Source: PHAA01 sp964494735 (GTDB lineage: Bacteria; Bacillota; Syntrophomonadia; Syntrophomonadales; Syntrophomonadaceae). From it: 64,000 nucleotides of DNA. The DNA lies in contig CAZBSD010000003.1 in the NCBI GenBank assembly GCA_964494735.1, forward strand, positions 62,001-126,000, in the 5' to 3' direction. The notes beneath the pieces were generated by a model. It was given only the letters and a program-made list of their open reading frames with translations. It was not told where the DNA came from and did not search any database. The position numbers and the translations under genes are program-made. This document shows positions 18,332 through 27,143 of this stretch, one piece after another; positions within the stretch are counted from its first letter, which is position 1; each line of letters opens with the position of its first letter.

Positions 18332-18913
18332 TTAAGCCACCTCCTTCAGTTGGACCGATAATTCTTTCACCAGAATATCCAGCACTGCAGCCAGGATACT
18401 GTAAAATTCGGTCTGCGCATTTTCCCGGATATTTCTTGAGAATTGACCAACCCAAGGTTCCATGTGTTGATGCAGCATTTCCCCCATGGCCCGGCAGAAG
18501 AAATCTTCTCCGCTTTCCTCGTACTTTTCCGCCATTAAGGCCATGAACTCCAGTTCGACCATTATATGGTCGGCTTGAATCTCTCTTTGATCACACTCTA
18601 TCCCGCAGCCGGCATAAAACTGGCGCATCTTGTTATCACTATTGCCCATGATGACAGCGTCACCTGTATACCATCCGGCGAAGGGGTGAGCCTTGGTGGC
18701 CGGGTAACCGTTAATGAACAAGGCGGTATGATCTATCTGCAGTTGGTCCAGATCAATATCCCTGATTGGAGCCTGGCTTTGGAGCCTGGCCCATTCCAGC
18801 ATTTGATTCAGTCCGGTCTTCAGTTCAGGCAAGTTGTCCCGGTCCGGATAGCGAAATATCTCTTTGGCAGTCCACAATAGTTCTGATTTTATAGGTAAAC
18901 CGACCATGATCAT
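18332..18913 (-). CDS. TorD/DmsD-family redox enzyme maturation chaperone
   Basis: A 193-residue all-helical protein with the family features YEESGEDFFCRAMGEMLHQH and HPFAGWYTGDAVIMG. TorD-type chaperones bind the Tat leader of a molybdoenzyme until its cofactor is inserted. Its start overlaps the end of the catalytic-subunit gene by four bases and it lies one base ahead of the FeS gene, which fits that role. Confidence 0.86.
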   Translation of the reverse strand: MIMVGLPIKSELLWTAKEIFRYPDRDNLPELKTGLNQMLEWARLQSQAPIRDIDLDQLQIDHTALFINGYPATKAHPFAGWYTGDAVIMGNSDNKMRQFYAGCGIECDQREIQADHIMVELEFMALMAEKYEESGEDFFCRAMGEMLHQHMEPWVGQFSRNIRENAQTEFYSILAAVLDILVKELSVQLKEVA

Positions 18914-21141
18914 CCCACCCTCCTGACTTTAACCACCATATGGCAATCCAGGCATGCGCCTGTCGGGTCTTTGACCGCGATGTTCTTCTCCTTGGGCCAG
19001 GCCGGCATGATATTGCCGTCATTCATGCCGTCATTTTTAACCAGTTTAAGGAAAGGCGATTTCTGGCCGAAGCCGTGCAGTATGCAAAGGGTGTCGGGAC
19101 GAATGCCCTGAGTCAATTTGGCCTTGCCCTGATCAGTTCCAAATTCGGTACTGAGTTCGATGGTGTCGCCATCAGCGATGCCCAGTGCGGCGGCCCGGCT
19201 GGAATTGATATAGATGAAGCCTTCCGGCATAATCTCATTCAGCCACTTCATGTTATGGGTCTTTACGTGGCGATGGACAGCGGGGCGGCTAGTCACGATA
19301 TGGAATTCGTCCTGGTTCTGGGGGTTGATCACCCAGCTCTCATCGAAGAAGGGCAGGGGGTTGTATCCCATCGCCTGCAGCTGGGGAGAGAATATCTGTA
19401 TCTTACCGCTCTCGGTATTGAGTTTGTCCAGGGGTTTGGGAACGAACTCCTTGCTGCCGGTGATCAGACCGCCATTGGCCAGGGCGGTGTCATAGTTCAT
19501 GCCGCTGGGAGCGATCTTATAGTCTAGAATGGCCTTGCCGATGGGGGTGAGATACTGTTCCACCCCTAGCTGTTGGGCGATCAGATGTTTTATCTCGCCA
19601 AGATCTTTGGTGTCATAAAGTGGCTCTATCATTGGTTCCGCCAGGGCCACCTGCACATAACGGGCATTGGTCTGGCGGGGGGATATCTCATAACGTTCCA
19701 GGTAAGTGTGTTCGGGCAAAACCAGATCGGCGATGGTAGCCATATCATCGGGATATATATTGATGTTTATGACATAGTCCAACTTGGATAAGGCCTGCAC
19801 CCATTTCTGCGGATTGGGCATTGACTGCAGGGATTGCCCGTATATTATGGCCACCTTGACCGGATAAGGCTCATCGGCTAATATCATATCCGCCACAGAT
19901 TGGTAAAGCCCCGGTCCCACCAGGGGTTGTTTCACCGCCAACGGGAACAGATGGCCGCCGTCGACCCGGGCCGTAACCTTCATTTCGGGAGCCGGCGCGG
20001 CCGGTCCTACCCAGTTCAAACCACCGGTGCGGGGGAGCATTATACCACCCCGGCGCTCGATCTGTCCGGTAATAGCCATCAGGGAAAGGCAAGCCCGAAC
20101 CAGTTCGAATCCGCCTGGATGGGATTGAACTGCCTCGCGCTTATGGATCGGGATCAAGGCCGGACAACCGCCGCTGAATTCCCGGGCGATGCGCCTGATA
20201 GTATCAGCCGGCACATCACTGATGGGAGCGGCCCACTCAGGGGTATATTGGGTGACGCTCGCCGCCAGTTCTTCAAATCCGCTTACATTGGCGGCTATAT
20301 AGGCGGCATTATATCTCTTCTCGCTAATGACTACATTCAGCATGGCCAGGACTACTGCCAGGTCAGTACCCGGACGGATGGGTATCCATTCGTCCGCCTT
20401 GGAAGCGGTAGTGGACAGGCGGGGGTCAAACACTACCATCTTGGCAGCATTATGATTCTTGGCATAGATGGGTCCACGCGCGAAAGAGTTCTTGCCTTTG
20501 CCCAGCTGATCCCATCCGAAGGACAGGATGTATTGGCTGTTTTCAAAGTCAGGAACATAGTTGGCCGAATCGATCATAAGCTGACTGGCCAGCATACGAA
20601 CCGCGTTACAAGTGGACAAATGCTTAATGTCGTTAGGGCTGCCGATTGCCGCCAGGAAGTCCTGGCCGGCACCGTGCCCCACCCAGACAATCGATTGGGG
20701 TCCATAATTATCAATGGCTTTCTTAATCTCGGCGGAAGCCCGGTAGATAGCGTCGTTCCAATCCAGTTTCTGCCAGCCCGGATCCTGGCCCGGCACCCGT
20801 CCCGCCACCGTCTTCAACATCGGAGCCTTAAGCCGGTCCGGGTCATATAACATATTGATGCCCGAATTGCCTTTGGCACACAAGGAGCCACGAGAATGCT
20901 GATCCTCCGGCTTGCCTTCCAACTTCACCAGACGCCCGTTCTCGAGCTTGCCCTTCATCGCACAGGCCATCTCACAAATGCCGCATACCCCGTGCTTCCA
21001 CACGATCTCCGGTCCAGCCGAACGCGCCGCGGCCTTGGCGGTCTGGTAATCGGTAAACCCGTTGGCCAGCAGTCCCGCACCGACCACTGCCGCCACACCG
21101 CCGCCGCTGAACTTCAAGAAATCACGCCTGCTCAATCCCAT
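18910..21141 (-). CDS. molybdopterin oxidoreductase catalytic subunit (polysulfide/thiosulfate reductase type)
   Basis: A 743-residue DMSO-reductase-family enzyme. The Tat signal is MGLSRRDFLKFSGGGVAAVV. A [4Fe-4S] site follows (CGICEMACAMKG near residue 53 and GSLCAKG), then the molybdopterin domains. A Cys in the segment HLSTCNAVRML near residue 178 is the likely molybdenum ligand, as in PsrA/PhsA. The C-terminal cofactor domain includes VTSRPAVHRHVKTHNM. With the chaperone, FeS and NrfD genes it forms a complete respiratory reductase. The choice among polysulfide, thiosulfate and related acceptors is open; the divergent YedE pair favours a sulfur compound. Confidence 0.92.
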   Translation of the reverse strand: MGLSRRDFLKFSGGGVAAVVGAGLLANGFTDYQTAKAAARSAGPEIVWKHGVCGICEMACAMKGKLENGRLVKLEGKPEDQHSRGSLCAKGNSGINMLYDPDRLKAPMLKTVAGRVPGQDPGWQKLDWNDAIYRASAEIKKAIDNYGPQSIVWVGHGAGQDFLAAIGSPNDIKHLSTCNAVRMLASQLMIDSANYVPDFENSQYILSFGWDQLGKGKNSFARGPIYAKNHNAAKMVVFDPRLSTTASKADEWIPIRPGTDLAVVLAMLNVVISEKRYNAAYIAANVSGFEELAASVTQYTPEWAAPISDVPADTIRRIAREFSGGCPALIPIHKREAVQSHPGGFELVRACLSLMAITGQIERRGGIMLPRTGGLNWVGPAAPAPEMKVTARVDGGHLFPLAVKQPLVGPGLYQSVADMILADEPYPVKVAIIYGQSLQSMPNPQKWVQALSKLDYVININIYPDDMATIADLVLPEHTYLERYEISPRQTNARYVQVALAEPMIEPLYDTKDLGEIKHLIAQQLGVEQYLTPIGKAILDYKIAPSGMNYDTALANGGLITGSKEFVPKPLDKLNTESGKIQIFSPQLQAMGYNPLPFFDESWVINPQNQDEFHIVTSRPAVHRHVKTHNMKWLNEIMPEGFIYINSSRAAALGIADGDTIELSTEFGTDQGKAKLTQGIRPDTLCILHGFGQKSPFLKLVKNDGMNDGNIMPAWPKEKNIAVKDPTGACLDCHMVVKVRRVG

Positions 21142-21319
21142 ACTTATTCCCTCCCCGGTAATGGTTTTCTCTAGGTAACTTGACGTTACATTGTTTTATC
21201 ACACTATAACATTGAAAGAATGACGCCCCTTATCGCACTTTCCTATCCCCTTATAAGTAAAATCTTGAACTGGGGCCTGGGTCCCATCAGATCCGCCTTA
21301 TCCGGCCATTCAGATTATA

Positions 21320-21348
21320 TTGACACCAACTGGATCACCGTGTAGCAT
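21320..21348 (+). promoter_or_regulatory. candidate promoter of the YeeE/YedE pair
   Basis: TTGACA and TAGCAT are separated by 17 bases, 50 bases ahead of the first yedE start codon. The space between this and the molybdoenzyme start (21142-21319) holds further AT-rich promoter-like sequence for the divergent operon. Confidence 0.45.
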
Positions 21349-21397
21349 GGATATATACCCGCAAGGGGTATATAAATATTACGGGGAGGATTTTAAA

Positions 21398-21907
21398 GTG
21401 CAGCAAAGAGACGGAATGAATCCTTATGTGGCCGGAACCCTAAGCGGTTTACTGTTGATCGGTTCAGTCCTGGTCAGCGGCAATTATTTCGGTACTTCCA
21501 CATCGTTCGTACAATTATTGGGGCTGTTGGAAAAAGCCATATCACCGGAGATGATGAGCAAGGTACAATATTTTGCAGTGGTGGACCCGGTTATCAGCTG
21601 GCAGATATTTTTCGTTGCCGGAATCTTCTTAGGCAGTCTCGGTGCAGCCCTATTCTTCGGAGAGTTCAAATGGCGAACCATCCCTGATTTGTGGAGAACC
21701 ACCCGCGGCCACAGTACGGCCAACCGGTTGGCTCTGGCTTTCGTCGGCGGCATTATCGCTATGATCGGGGCCCGCCTGGCCGGGGGCTGTCCCTCTGGGC
21801 AGCTGAGTGCCTTGGCCCTGCTGTCAGTCAGTGGCCTGCTGGCTATGGTCATGTTCTTTATAGTAGGGATAATGACAGCCCGATTGGTTTACGGAGGAGG
21901 AAGATAA
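21398..21907 (+). CDS. YeeE/YedE-family transporter, first half
   Basis: A 170-residue membrane protein with about four helices and the conserved GGCPSGQLSALALLS segment, whose Cys is the family's sulfur-relay residue. YeeE (TsuA) imports thiosulfate; YedE relatives have been tied to selenium or sulfur traffic. The GTG start at 21398 follows GGGGAGGA by seven bases; an upstream ATG in the same frame lacks a ribosome site. The second half is encoded by the next gene, one base away, so the transporter is split into two polypeptides. Confidence 0.85.
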   Translation: MQQRDGMNPYVAGTLSGLLLIGSVLVSGNYFGTSTSFVQLLGLLEKAISPEMMSKVQYFAVVDPVISWQIFFVAGIFLGSLGAALFFGEFKWRTIPDLWRTTRGHSTANRLALAFVGGIIAMIGARLAGGCPSGQLSALALLSVSGLLAMVMFFIVGIMTARLVYGGGR

Positions 21908-21908
21908 G

Positions 21909-22454
21909 ATGGATACCTTAATTTATGGATTGATTACCGGTATCATTTTCGGGTTTTTAATGCAGCGGGCTCGTGTCATCCGTTTCGATAAGCAGGTGGG
22001 CGCGTTGCTGCTGAAAGACATGACCATCGTCAAGTTTATGTTCACCGCCATACTGGTTGGCATGGTGGGACTCTACCTGCTGGCTGATTTGAACATGGTC
22101 CAGCTCAGCGGCCGGCCCCTGGTATGGGGAGGTGTTCTGCTGGGTGGAGGTCTTTTCGGACTGGGCTGGGCTCTGCTGGGCTACTGCCCTGGTACTTCCT
22201 GGGGTGCATTGGGTGAAGGAAGGCTGGATGCCCTGGTGGGAATATTGGGCCTGTTTGCCGGAGCCGGCATCTACTCCATCATCTATCCTTATATGGCGTC
22301 CACCGTACTAAGCTGGGGTGTCCTGGGCAATCTGACCATTCCCCAGGCTTTGCAGGTCAACCATTGGCTGGTCATTGTCCCGTTTGTCATAGCCGGGATA
22401 GCCATGTTCGTCTGGATCGAGAAGATAGAGTCGCGCCTGCCACAATTAAGCTAG
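21909..22454 (+). CDS. YeeE/YedE-family transporter, second half
   Basis: A 181-residue membrane protein homologous to the first half, with about five helices and the matching Cys motif LLGYCPGTSWGALGEG near residue 95. The two half-size genes probably form a heterodimer equal to one full YeeE. Their placement head-to-head with the molybdoenzyme operon suggests that they supply its sulfur substrate or handle sulfur intermediates. Confidence 0.86.
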   Translation: MDTLIYGLITGIIFGFLMQRARVIRFDKQVGALLLKDMTIVKFMFTAILVGMVGLYLLADLNMVQLSGRPLVWGGVLLGGGLFGLGWALLGYCPGTSWGALGEGRLDALVGILGLFAGAGIYSIIYPYMASTVLSWGVLGNLTIPQALQVNHWLVIVPFVIAGIAMFVWIEKIESRLPQLS

Positions 22455-22474
22455 GCGGCGGCTGAGAGTTTGAG

Positions 22475-24454
22475 CTAATTGATAGTTCGGTAAATTTCCA
22501 AGTCGCCGTTTTCGAACACCGGCTGCAGATAGCGGCCGCTGTTGAACCATAGGTGCTGGTTTATCTGGTTCTCCACGATCACATAATCAATGTCATATTT
22601 GATTAAAATGGACCCGGCCAGCTCCTCATCCCTGGTCGTGTAGAGGGTGGCCATGTCAGCATAGCGGGCCTGGGCGGCCCACTGCCGCTGAATCGACATA
22701 TATCCCCAACCCTCGGCCAACATGCGCCGTTCGGCAAAGGCCGAATAATAGAAGAAACGGGGATCGTCGGGCGAGTATATGAAGGCACGATAGGAAGCCA
22801 CCAATGCATCCGGTTCGCTGTTATCCCGTAAAAACAATAGCGCCTGGTGCAGGCTGGGGGTAAGAGGCTGATAGGAGACCGCCGTCATTTCCGGAATCAA
22901 CTGGGGCAGGTGGCGGGCACTGAGGCCGGTATCTGCCACCGCGATCACGATCAACATAGTCATAAACAATTGGAGCCACCGGGAACGGTGGCTTTTATAT
23001 ACTTCCAGCAGATAACCGGCCGCCAGCAGATTGAGGCAGATCAAGCCTATGAAGATAAAAAAATACTCAGAACGGCCCCGGTAGCTTAAGGTCAAACCAG
23101 CTATTAAACTGACCGCGATAGTCGCAGTCATAAAAACCTGTTCAAAGCTGAGGCGGTGGCGGGTCGCGGCCAGATTACGGCCAAGGTTGAGCAGGGCTGG
23201 CAGGCGCACACTTAATAAGGCGGCCAGGTAGATGGGCAGGACGGCCCAGATCAGCCAACTTGCATCGCCCTGGCCCAGCCAACTGGAAAGGCTGTTAAAT
23301 AGGTGGGTGTAACGGACGACTTCCAATGGAACAATATTTAGGCCTTCGCTTCCCCCGCCCTTGAATATATAGGCGAAGACCAGCACAAAGGGGACGGCGG
23401 TGGTGGCCAGCAAAATGTTGATGCGCGAGTCCTTCCGGAAGCCGACCAGATTATAGATCCCGTACGCTAAAAGCCCACAATACAAGACCGGGAAAAAGTT
23501 GCCCTTGGCACCGGTAAGCCCGGTCACCAGGAGGATTATCAGCACCAGGCGAGCCGGCGATCGCCCCTGCATATAGGTCCTGAGCTCTACTAGCAAAGCC
23601 AGGGTAAATATAGCCGCCAGTAGGTAGGTGGGACTTGTAAAGAGGCTGATCAGGAATATATTGAACGGGTAAGAGAGCAAGAGCGTCCCCATCGAGAAAA
23701 ACACTGCTATATGCAGCCACCCCGCTGCCCTGCGGTCAAACCAGCGGCAGCCGGTAAAATAGACGGCCGCGAACAACAAGGTTACCAACAGCCAGATGCT
23801 GAGGCGGAAGTAGAGCGCCGGCAAGGTGATACCGGTTACGTGTGCCAGGAAGGCGATGAAAATATAGACGAAGATATGGTAATTAAAAGAATAGCCAGCC
23901 AGGCGGGGATCCTGGGGTGGCCAATGATTCTTGATCTCAGCGATGTTGCCCAGGTGCCAGGGCTGGTCGATATAATAAATGAGGGAAGAAGTACCACCGG
24001 GCAGAGGATTGGGGATAAACTGAAAAACCGCCAATAATCCCAGCAACAGCGATGACAGGAGACTTAATGCCAGCCAATCCCTCCAGCCCAGTCGGTCCGG
24101 GAGGTTTGCCAGCAGTCTTATATTAGGGAGCAAGCGTTTCTTGATGATCAGCGCCAGCAGCACCATGCCTGCCCCCAGATTGAACAACCACCACCATCCC
24201 AGGATGGCGGCAACGATATATAAAATGATATCCAGGCCTATCCCGGCAATCACCGCCAGGACCAATTTATAGCCGTCATCGTCATAGATATGCAGACAGT
24301 CCAGCAACAACAGTCCGGGCAGAAGGGTGAAGAAGAGGATGGCCATCAGAAACCTGACCAAGTGGTTGGGTTCCGCCCCATAATGAATCAAGACCGCCAG
24401 GTTTAATATAATCAGGGCGATTATGGGCATCCATCTCTTCACTAACGCAATCAC
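22475..24454 (-). CDS. large polytopic membrane protein, GT-C/GT39-like
   Basis: A 659-residue protein with about 14 membrane helices and a soluble C-terminal domain (from about residue 540). An acidic loop after the fourth or fifth helix (YYIDQPWHLGNIAEIKNHWP) and NYHIFVY resemble the catalytic region of GT-C glycosyltransferases and oligosaccharyl/mannosyl-type enzymes. I cannot name a family. It starts with GTG and overlaps the ABC ATPase stop by four bases, an odd coupling with a transporter operon. Confidence 0.65.
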   Translation of the reverse strand: MIALVKRWMPIIALIILNLAVLIHYGAEPNHLVRFLMAILFFTLLPGLLLLDCLHIYDDDGYKLVLAVIAGIGLDIILYIVAAILGWWWLFNLGAGMVLLALIIKKRLLPNIRLLANLPDRLGWRDWLALSLLSSLLLGLLAVFQFIPNPLPGGTSSLIYYIDQPWHLGNIAEIKNHWPPQDPRLAGYSFNYHIFVYIFIAFLAHVTGITLPALYFRLSIWLLVTLLFAAVYFTGCRWFDRRAAGWLHIAVFFSMGTLLLSYPFNIFLISLFTSPTYLLAAIFTLALLVELRTYMQGRSPARLVLIILLVTGLTGAKGNFFPVLYCGLLAYGIYNLVGFRKDSRINILLATTAVPFVLVFAYIFKGGGSEGLNIVPLEVVRYTHLFNSLSSWLGQGDASWLIWAVLPIYLAALLSVRLPALLNLGRNLAATRHRLSFEQVFMTATIAVSLIAGLTLSYRGRSEYFFIFIGLICLNLLAAGYLLEVYKSHRSRWLQLFMTMLIVIAVADTGLSARHLPQLIPEMTAVSYQPLTPSLHQALLFLRDNSEPDALVASYRAFIYSPDDPRFFYYSAFAERRMLAEGWGYMSIQRQWAAQARYADMATLYTTRDEELAGSILIKYDIDYVIVENQINQHLWFNSGRYLQPVFENGDLEIYRTIN

Positions 24455-25212
24455 GGCTCCGGTTTTCCTGTATCGCTATCCCCCAGCTGGCTGTAGAGAT
24501 TATCCCACAGCTCGGCAAAACCGGCTCCGCCCGGGCGGCGAGGGCGTTCCAATTGGTTGGGGACTATACTCCTGATGCCACCGTCCGGCGTCATCATAAG
24601 GATCCGATCGGACAGGATGATAGCTTCTTCGATATCATGGGTGACAAAGATAACCATGGTCCGCAGCTCGGACCATATCCGCAGCAGTTCCCGCTGCAGA
24701 GAATTGCGGGTCTGGGCATCCAGATTGCCGAAGGGTTCATCCATCAGCAGTACCCTCGGCTCCAGCATCAGGGCGCGAGCGATGGCGGCCCTCTGTTTCA
24801 TACCCCCTGACAGCTGGTGGGGGAAATAGTCCTGGTAGCCTGGCAGTCCGACCAGGTTCAGAAACCGGGCCGCCGCTGCCCGGCGCTCATCCGGGGAGAT
24901 GCCTTTTATCTTCAGCGGGTATTCCAGGTTGGCGGTCACCGTCTTCCAGGGGAACAGCTGATCGAAACCCTGAAATATCATCATTCGTTCAGTTCCGGGG
25001 GCTGTGACCGGCCGGCCCTCGAGGGCGATGGCGCCGCTGCTAAAGGATTCAAAGCCCCCGATGCAGCGTAAGAGAGTAGTCTTGCCGCAGCCCGAAGGAC
25101 CCAGGATACACATGAATTCACCCGCGGCGACGTTAAAGGTGATGTCCTGCAAGACGACTTTATCCGGACCGGTCATGGTGAAGATCTTGTTCAATTGGTC
25201 TACTCTTAACAT
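24451..25212 (-). CDS. ABC transporter ATPase, nitrate/sulfonate/taurine type
   Basis: A 253-residue ATPase with Walker A GPSGCGKTT, signature LSGGMKQR, Walker B VLLMDEP and the switch His in VTHDIEEAI. The sequence is of the SsuB/TauB/NrtD group. It energises the permease (12 bases upstream) and the binding lipoprotein. The group takes up aliphatic sulfonates, taurine, nitrate or pyrimidine precursors; the ligand is not resolved. Confidence 0.93.
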   Translation of the reverse strand: MLRVDQLNKIFTMTGPDKVVLQDITFNVAAGEFMCILGPSGCGKTTLLRCIGGFESFSSGAIALEGRPVTAPGTERMMIFQGFDQLFPWKTVTANLEYPLKIKGISPDERRAAAARFLNLVGLPGYQDYFPHQLSGGMKQRAAIARALMLEPRVLLMDEPFGNLDAQTRNSLQRELLRIWSELRTMVIFVTHDIEEAIILSDRILMMTPDGGIRSIVPNQLERPRRPGGAGFAELWDNLYSQLGDSDTGKPEP

Positions 25213-25224
25213 GGTCCGGCCTCC

Positions 25225-26010
25225 TTAGTTGGTCATGCCCCATTTGACCACGGTGAGCTTCTCGATGTTTTTGAATATCAGCTCTTCCACCGCTATCCCG
25301 ACGATGATGATAGCCAGGAGAGCGGCGAATGTGCCTGAGATATCGAACAGGTAGCGGGTCATATAGATGTGCCAGCCCAATCCCCCCGCGGTCCCGGAGG
25401 CCGCCCCGAAGACCATCTCGGCAGCTATCACCGACCGCCACGACCTGGCCCAGGCGATCTTGACCCCGGACAGGAAAAATGGCAGCGAGGCGGGCAGCAT
25501 GACTCCCCACAGCAGGCCAAAACCCTTCAGCCCTATATTTTTTCCTACATCCAGGTAGACCGGCAAGACAGAGCGGAAGCCGATCCCCAAATTGACGACC
25601 ATCGGCCACAGCACCGAATGAATGACAATAAAGATGATGCTGGCTTCACTGATCCCGAACCACAGTATGGCTATCGGTAAGAGCGCGATACCAGGCAGCG
25701 GGTGGAGCATGGAATTCAGTACATCTACCAGGTTCCTGGCCAACTCCGACATCATCGCCAGAGAGCTCAGAACAACCGCCAGCAGTAATGAGATAAGCAG
25801 ACCCTTCATAATCAGATAGAGGGAGTAGGCGGTCTTTTCAATCAGCAGGCCGTCGGCGATACCGGCGATGAACGCCTTGAAGATGGAGGTAACCGAGGGA
25901 AAGATGAGGGCATTGAAAACGCCCAGGCGCGCGGCCATTTCCCAGGCAACCAAAAGAAGCACCACGAACAGGGCCTTCTGGCCAATGGCACAGCGGCGCT
26001 TATCGTCCAT
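25225..26010 (-). CDS. ABC transporter permease, nitrate/sulfonate/taurine type
   Basis: A 261-residue permease with six membrane helices and the cytoplasmic EAA-like loop ASLPFFLSGVKIAWARSW, as in SsuC/TauC. It overlaps the binding-protein gene by 11 bases, so the operon order is binding protein, permease, ATPase. Confidence 0.92.
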   Translation of the reverse strand: MDDKRRCAIGQKALFVVLLLVAWEMAARLGVFNALIFPSVTSIFKAFIAGIADGLLIEKTAYSLYLIMKGLLISLLLAVVLSSLAMMSELARNLVDVLNSMLHPLPGIALLPIAILWFGISEASIIFIVIHSVLWPMVVNLGIGFRSVLPVYLDVGKNIGLKGFGLLWGVMLPASLPFFLSGVKIAWARSWRSVIAAEMVFGAASGTAGGLGWHIYMTRYLFDISGTFAALLAIIIVGIAVEELIFKNIEKLTVVKWGMTN

Positions 26011-27052
26011 CAGAAGCGCTCTGCCTTTGCTGCAGGAGCTCTACTCGAGAGGGATTACCATAGCGTTTGCCGATGGCGGCTTCCACATTTTCGAAGGCAA
26101 TCTCTGAGAGATGGGCGGGGACCTTGCCGATATAGCCGCTGCTCTTCATGAACTCCGCCAAACCCATTATGCCCGCCGGGGTGGAGCAGTAGTTGGTGCC
26201 TTCCCAGGTCAGCGATTGGTAGGTATCCGCTTCGCTCATGTTGTTTACCGGAGCCAGGATAGCAGCTGCTTCCTGGGGATGGTTATTAATGAAACTGACC
26301 GCCTCGTTGAAGGCGGCGATGAAGGCTGCATAAGCAGGTGGATTGGTATCGTGGAATTTGTCAGTGGCTACCCCGAAGATAAATGTAAACTCACCCCCGT
26401 AGGCTTCCTCGCCATCCAGCACCTGATGTATGCCGGGGGCCGCCAATTCCTGAAAGAGATAGGGGGGGGAGGAAAAATGAGCTGTGACATCCTTTTTAGC
26501 CAATAAGGAGGTGGCGGCGTCGGGATGGGTCAATGATATCATCTGGTTATCCAGGGCGCGGGGATTGCCCAATTCCTTCTCGGCGGCCATGGACAACAAC
26601 ATCTGCTGGATGCTGGCTATGGCGGGGGTGGCGATCTTGTCGGAGCTGCCCAGATCCTGGATGGTTTTTACGCTGTCTCTATAGGTGACCAAGGCCAGGG
26701 GCTGGCTGCCCGAGGCAGTGGCGATCTTCCACTGCGCCCCCTTGTCCCAGCCGATCAGAAACGGTGATATGCCCATGAAACCGATATCTACCTGGCCGGT
26801 AACCATCAGGTCACGGATATTGGGGCCAGTGCCCAGCTGCACCCATTCAACCTGGGCACCAGGCAGATATTTCTCCATCAGTTTTTTCTCTTTCATGATC
26901 TGCACCGGGGCATAGGCCAGCCCGAACTGGTTGGCTATGGTCACTTTGGTGGCGGAACCAGCGCTGGTTGGAGAGGGGGGATTATTCGTTTTACAGCCGG
27001 CACATATGAGAATCAGGATCAACAGCCACACCAATAGATTGTATCTGCGCAT
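26000..27052 (-). CDS. ABC transporter substrate-binding lipoprotein (NrtA/SsuA family)
   Basis: A 350-residue lipoprotein. The signal peptide ends in ILICAGC, with lipidation at about residue 20. The mature protein starts ATKVTIANQFGLAYAPVQIM and contains the family's GQVDIGFMGISPFL segment near residue 90. It captures the ligand outside the membrane. Sulfur-containing ligands would match the nearby sulfur genes, but this is context inference only. Confidence 0.92.
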   Translation of the reverse strand: MRRYNLLVWLLILILICAGCKTNNPPSPTSAGSATKVTIANQFGLAYAPVQIMKEKKLMEKYLPGAQVEWVQLGTGPNIRDLMVTGQVDIGFMGISPFLIGWDKGAQWKIATASGSQPLALVTYRDSVKTIQDLGSSDKIATPAIASIQQMLLSMAAEKELGNPRALDNQMISLTHPDAATSLLAKKDVTAHFSSPPYLFQELAAPGIHQVLDGEEAYGGEFTFIFGVATDKFHDTNPPAYAAFIAAFNEAVSFINNHPQEAAAILAPVNNMSEADTYQSLTWEGTNYCSTPAGIMGLAEFMKSSGYIGKVPAHLSEIAFENVEAAIGKRYGNPSRVELLQQRQSASDGR

Positions 27053-27143
27053 CCCCCGTCTCCTTTCGCCAATTATTTCGTTAATGATACCATATTGGAT
27101 TTTTAATCCAAACCTTCGGTAAGGATATATCTGCTGGCAGGCG

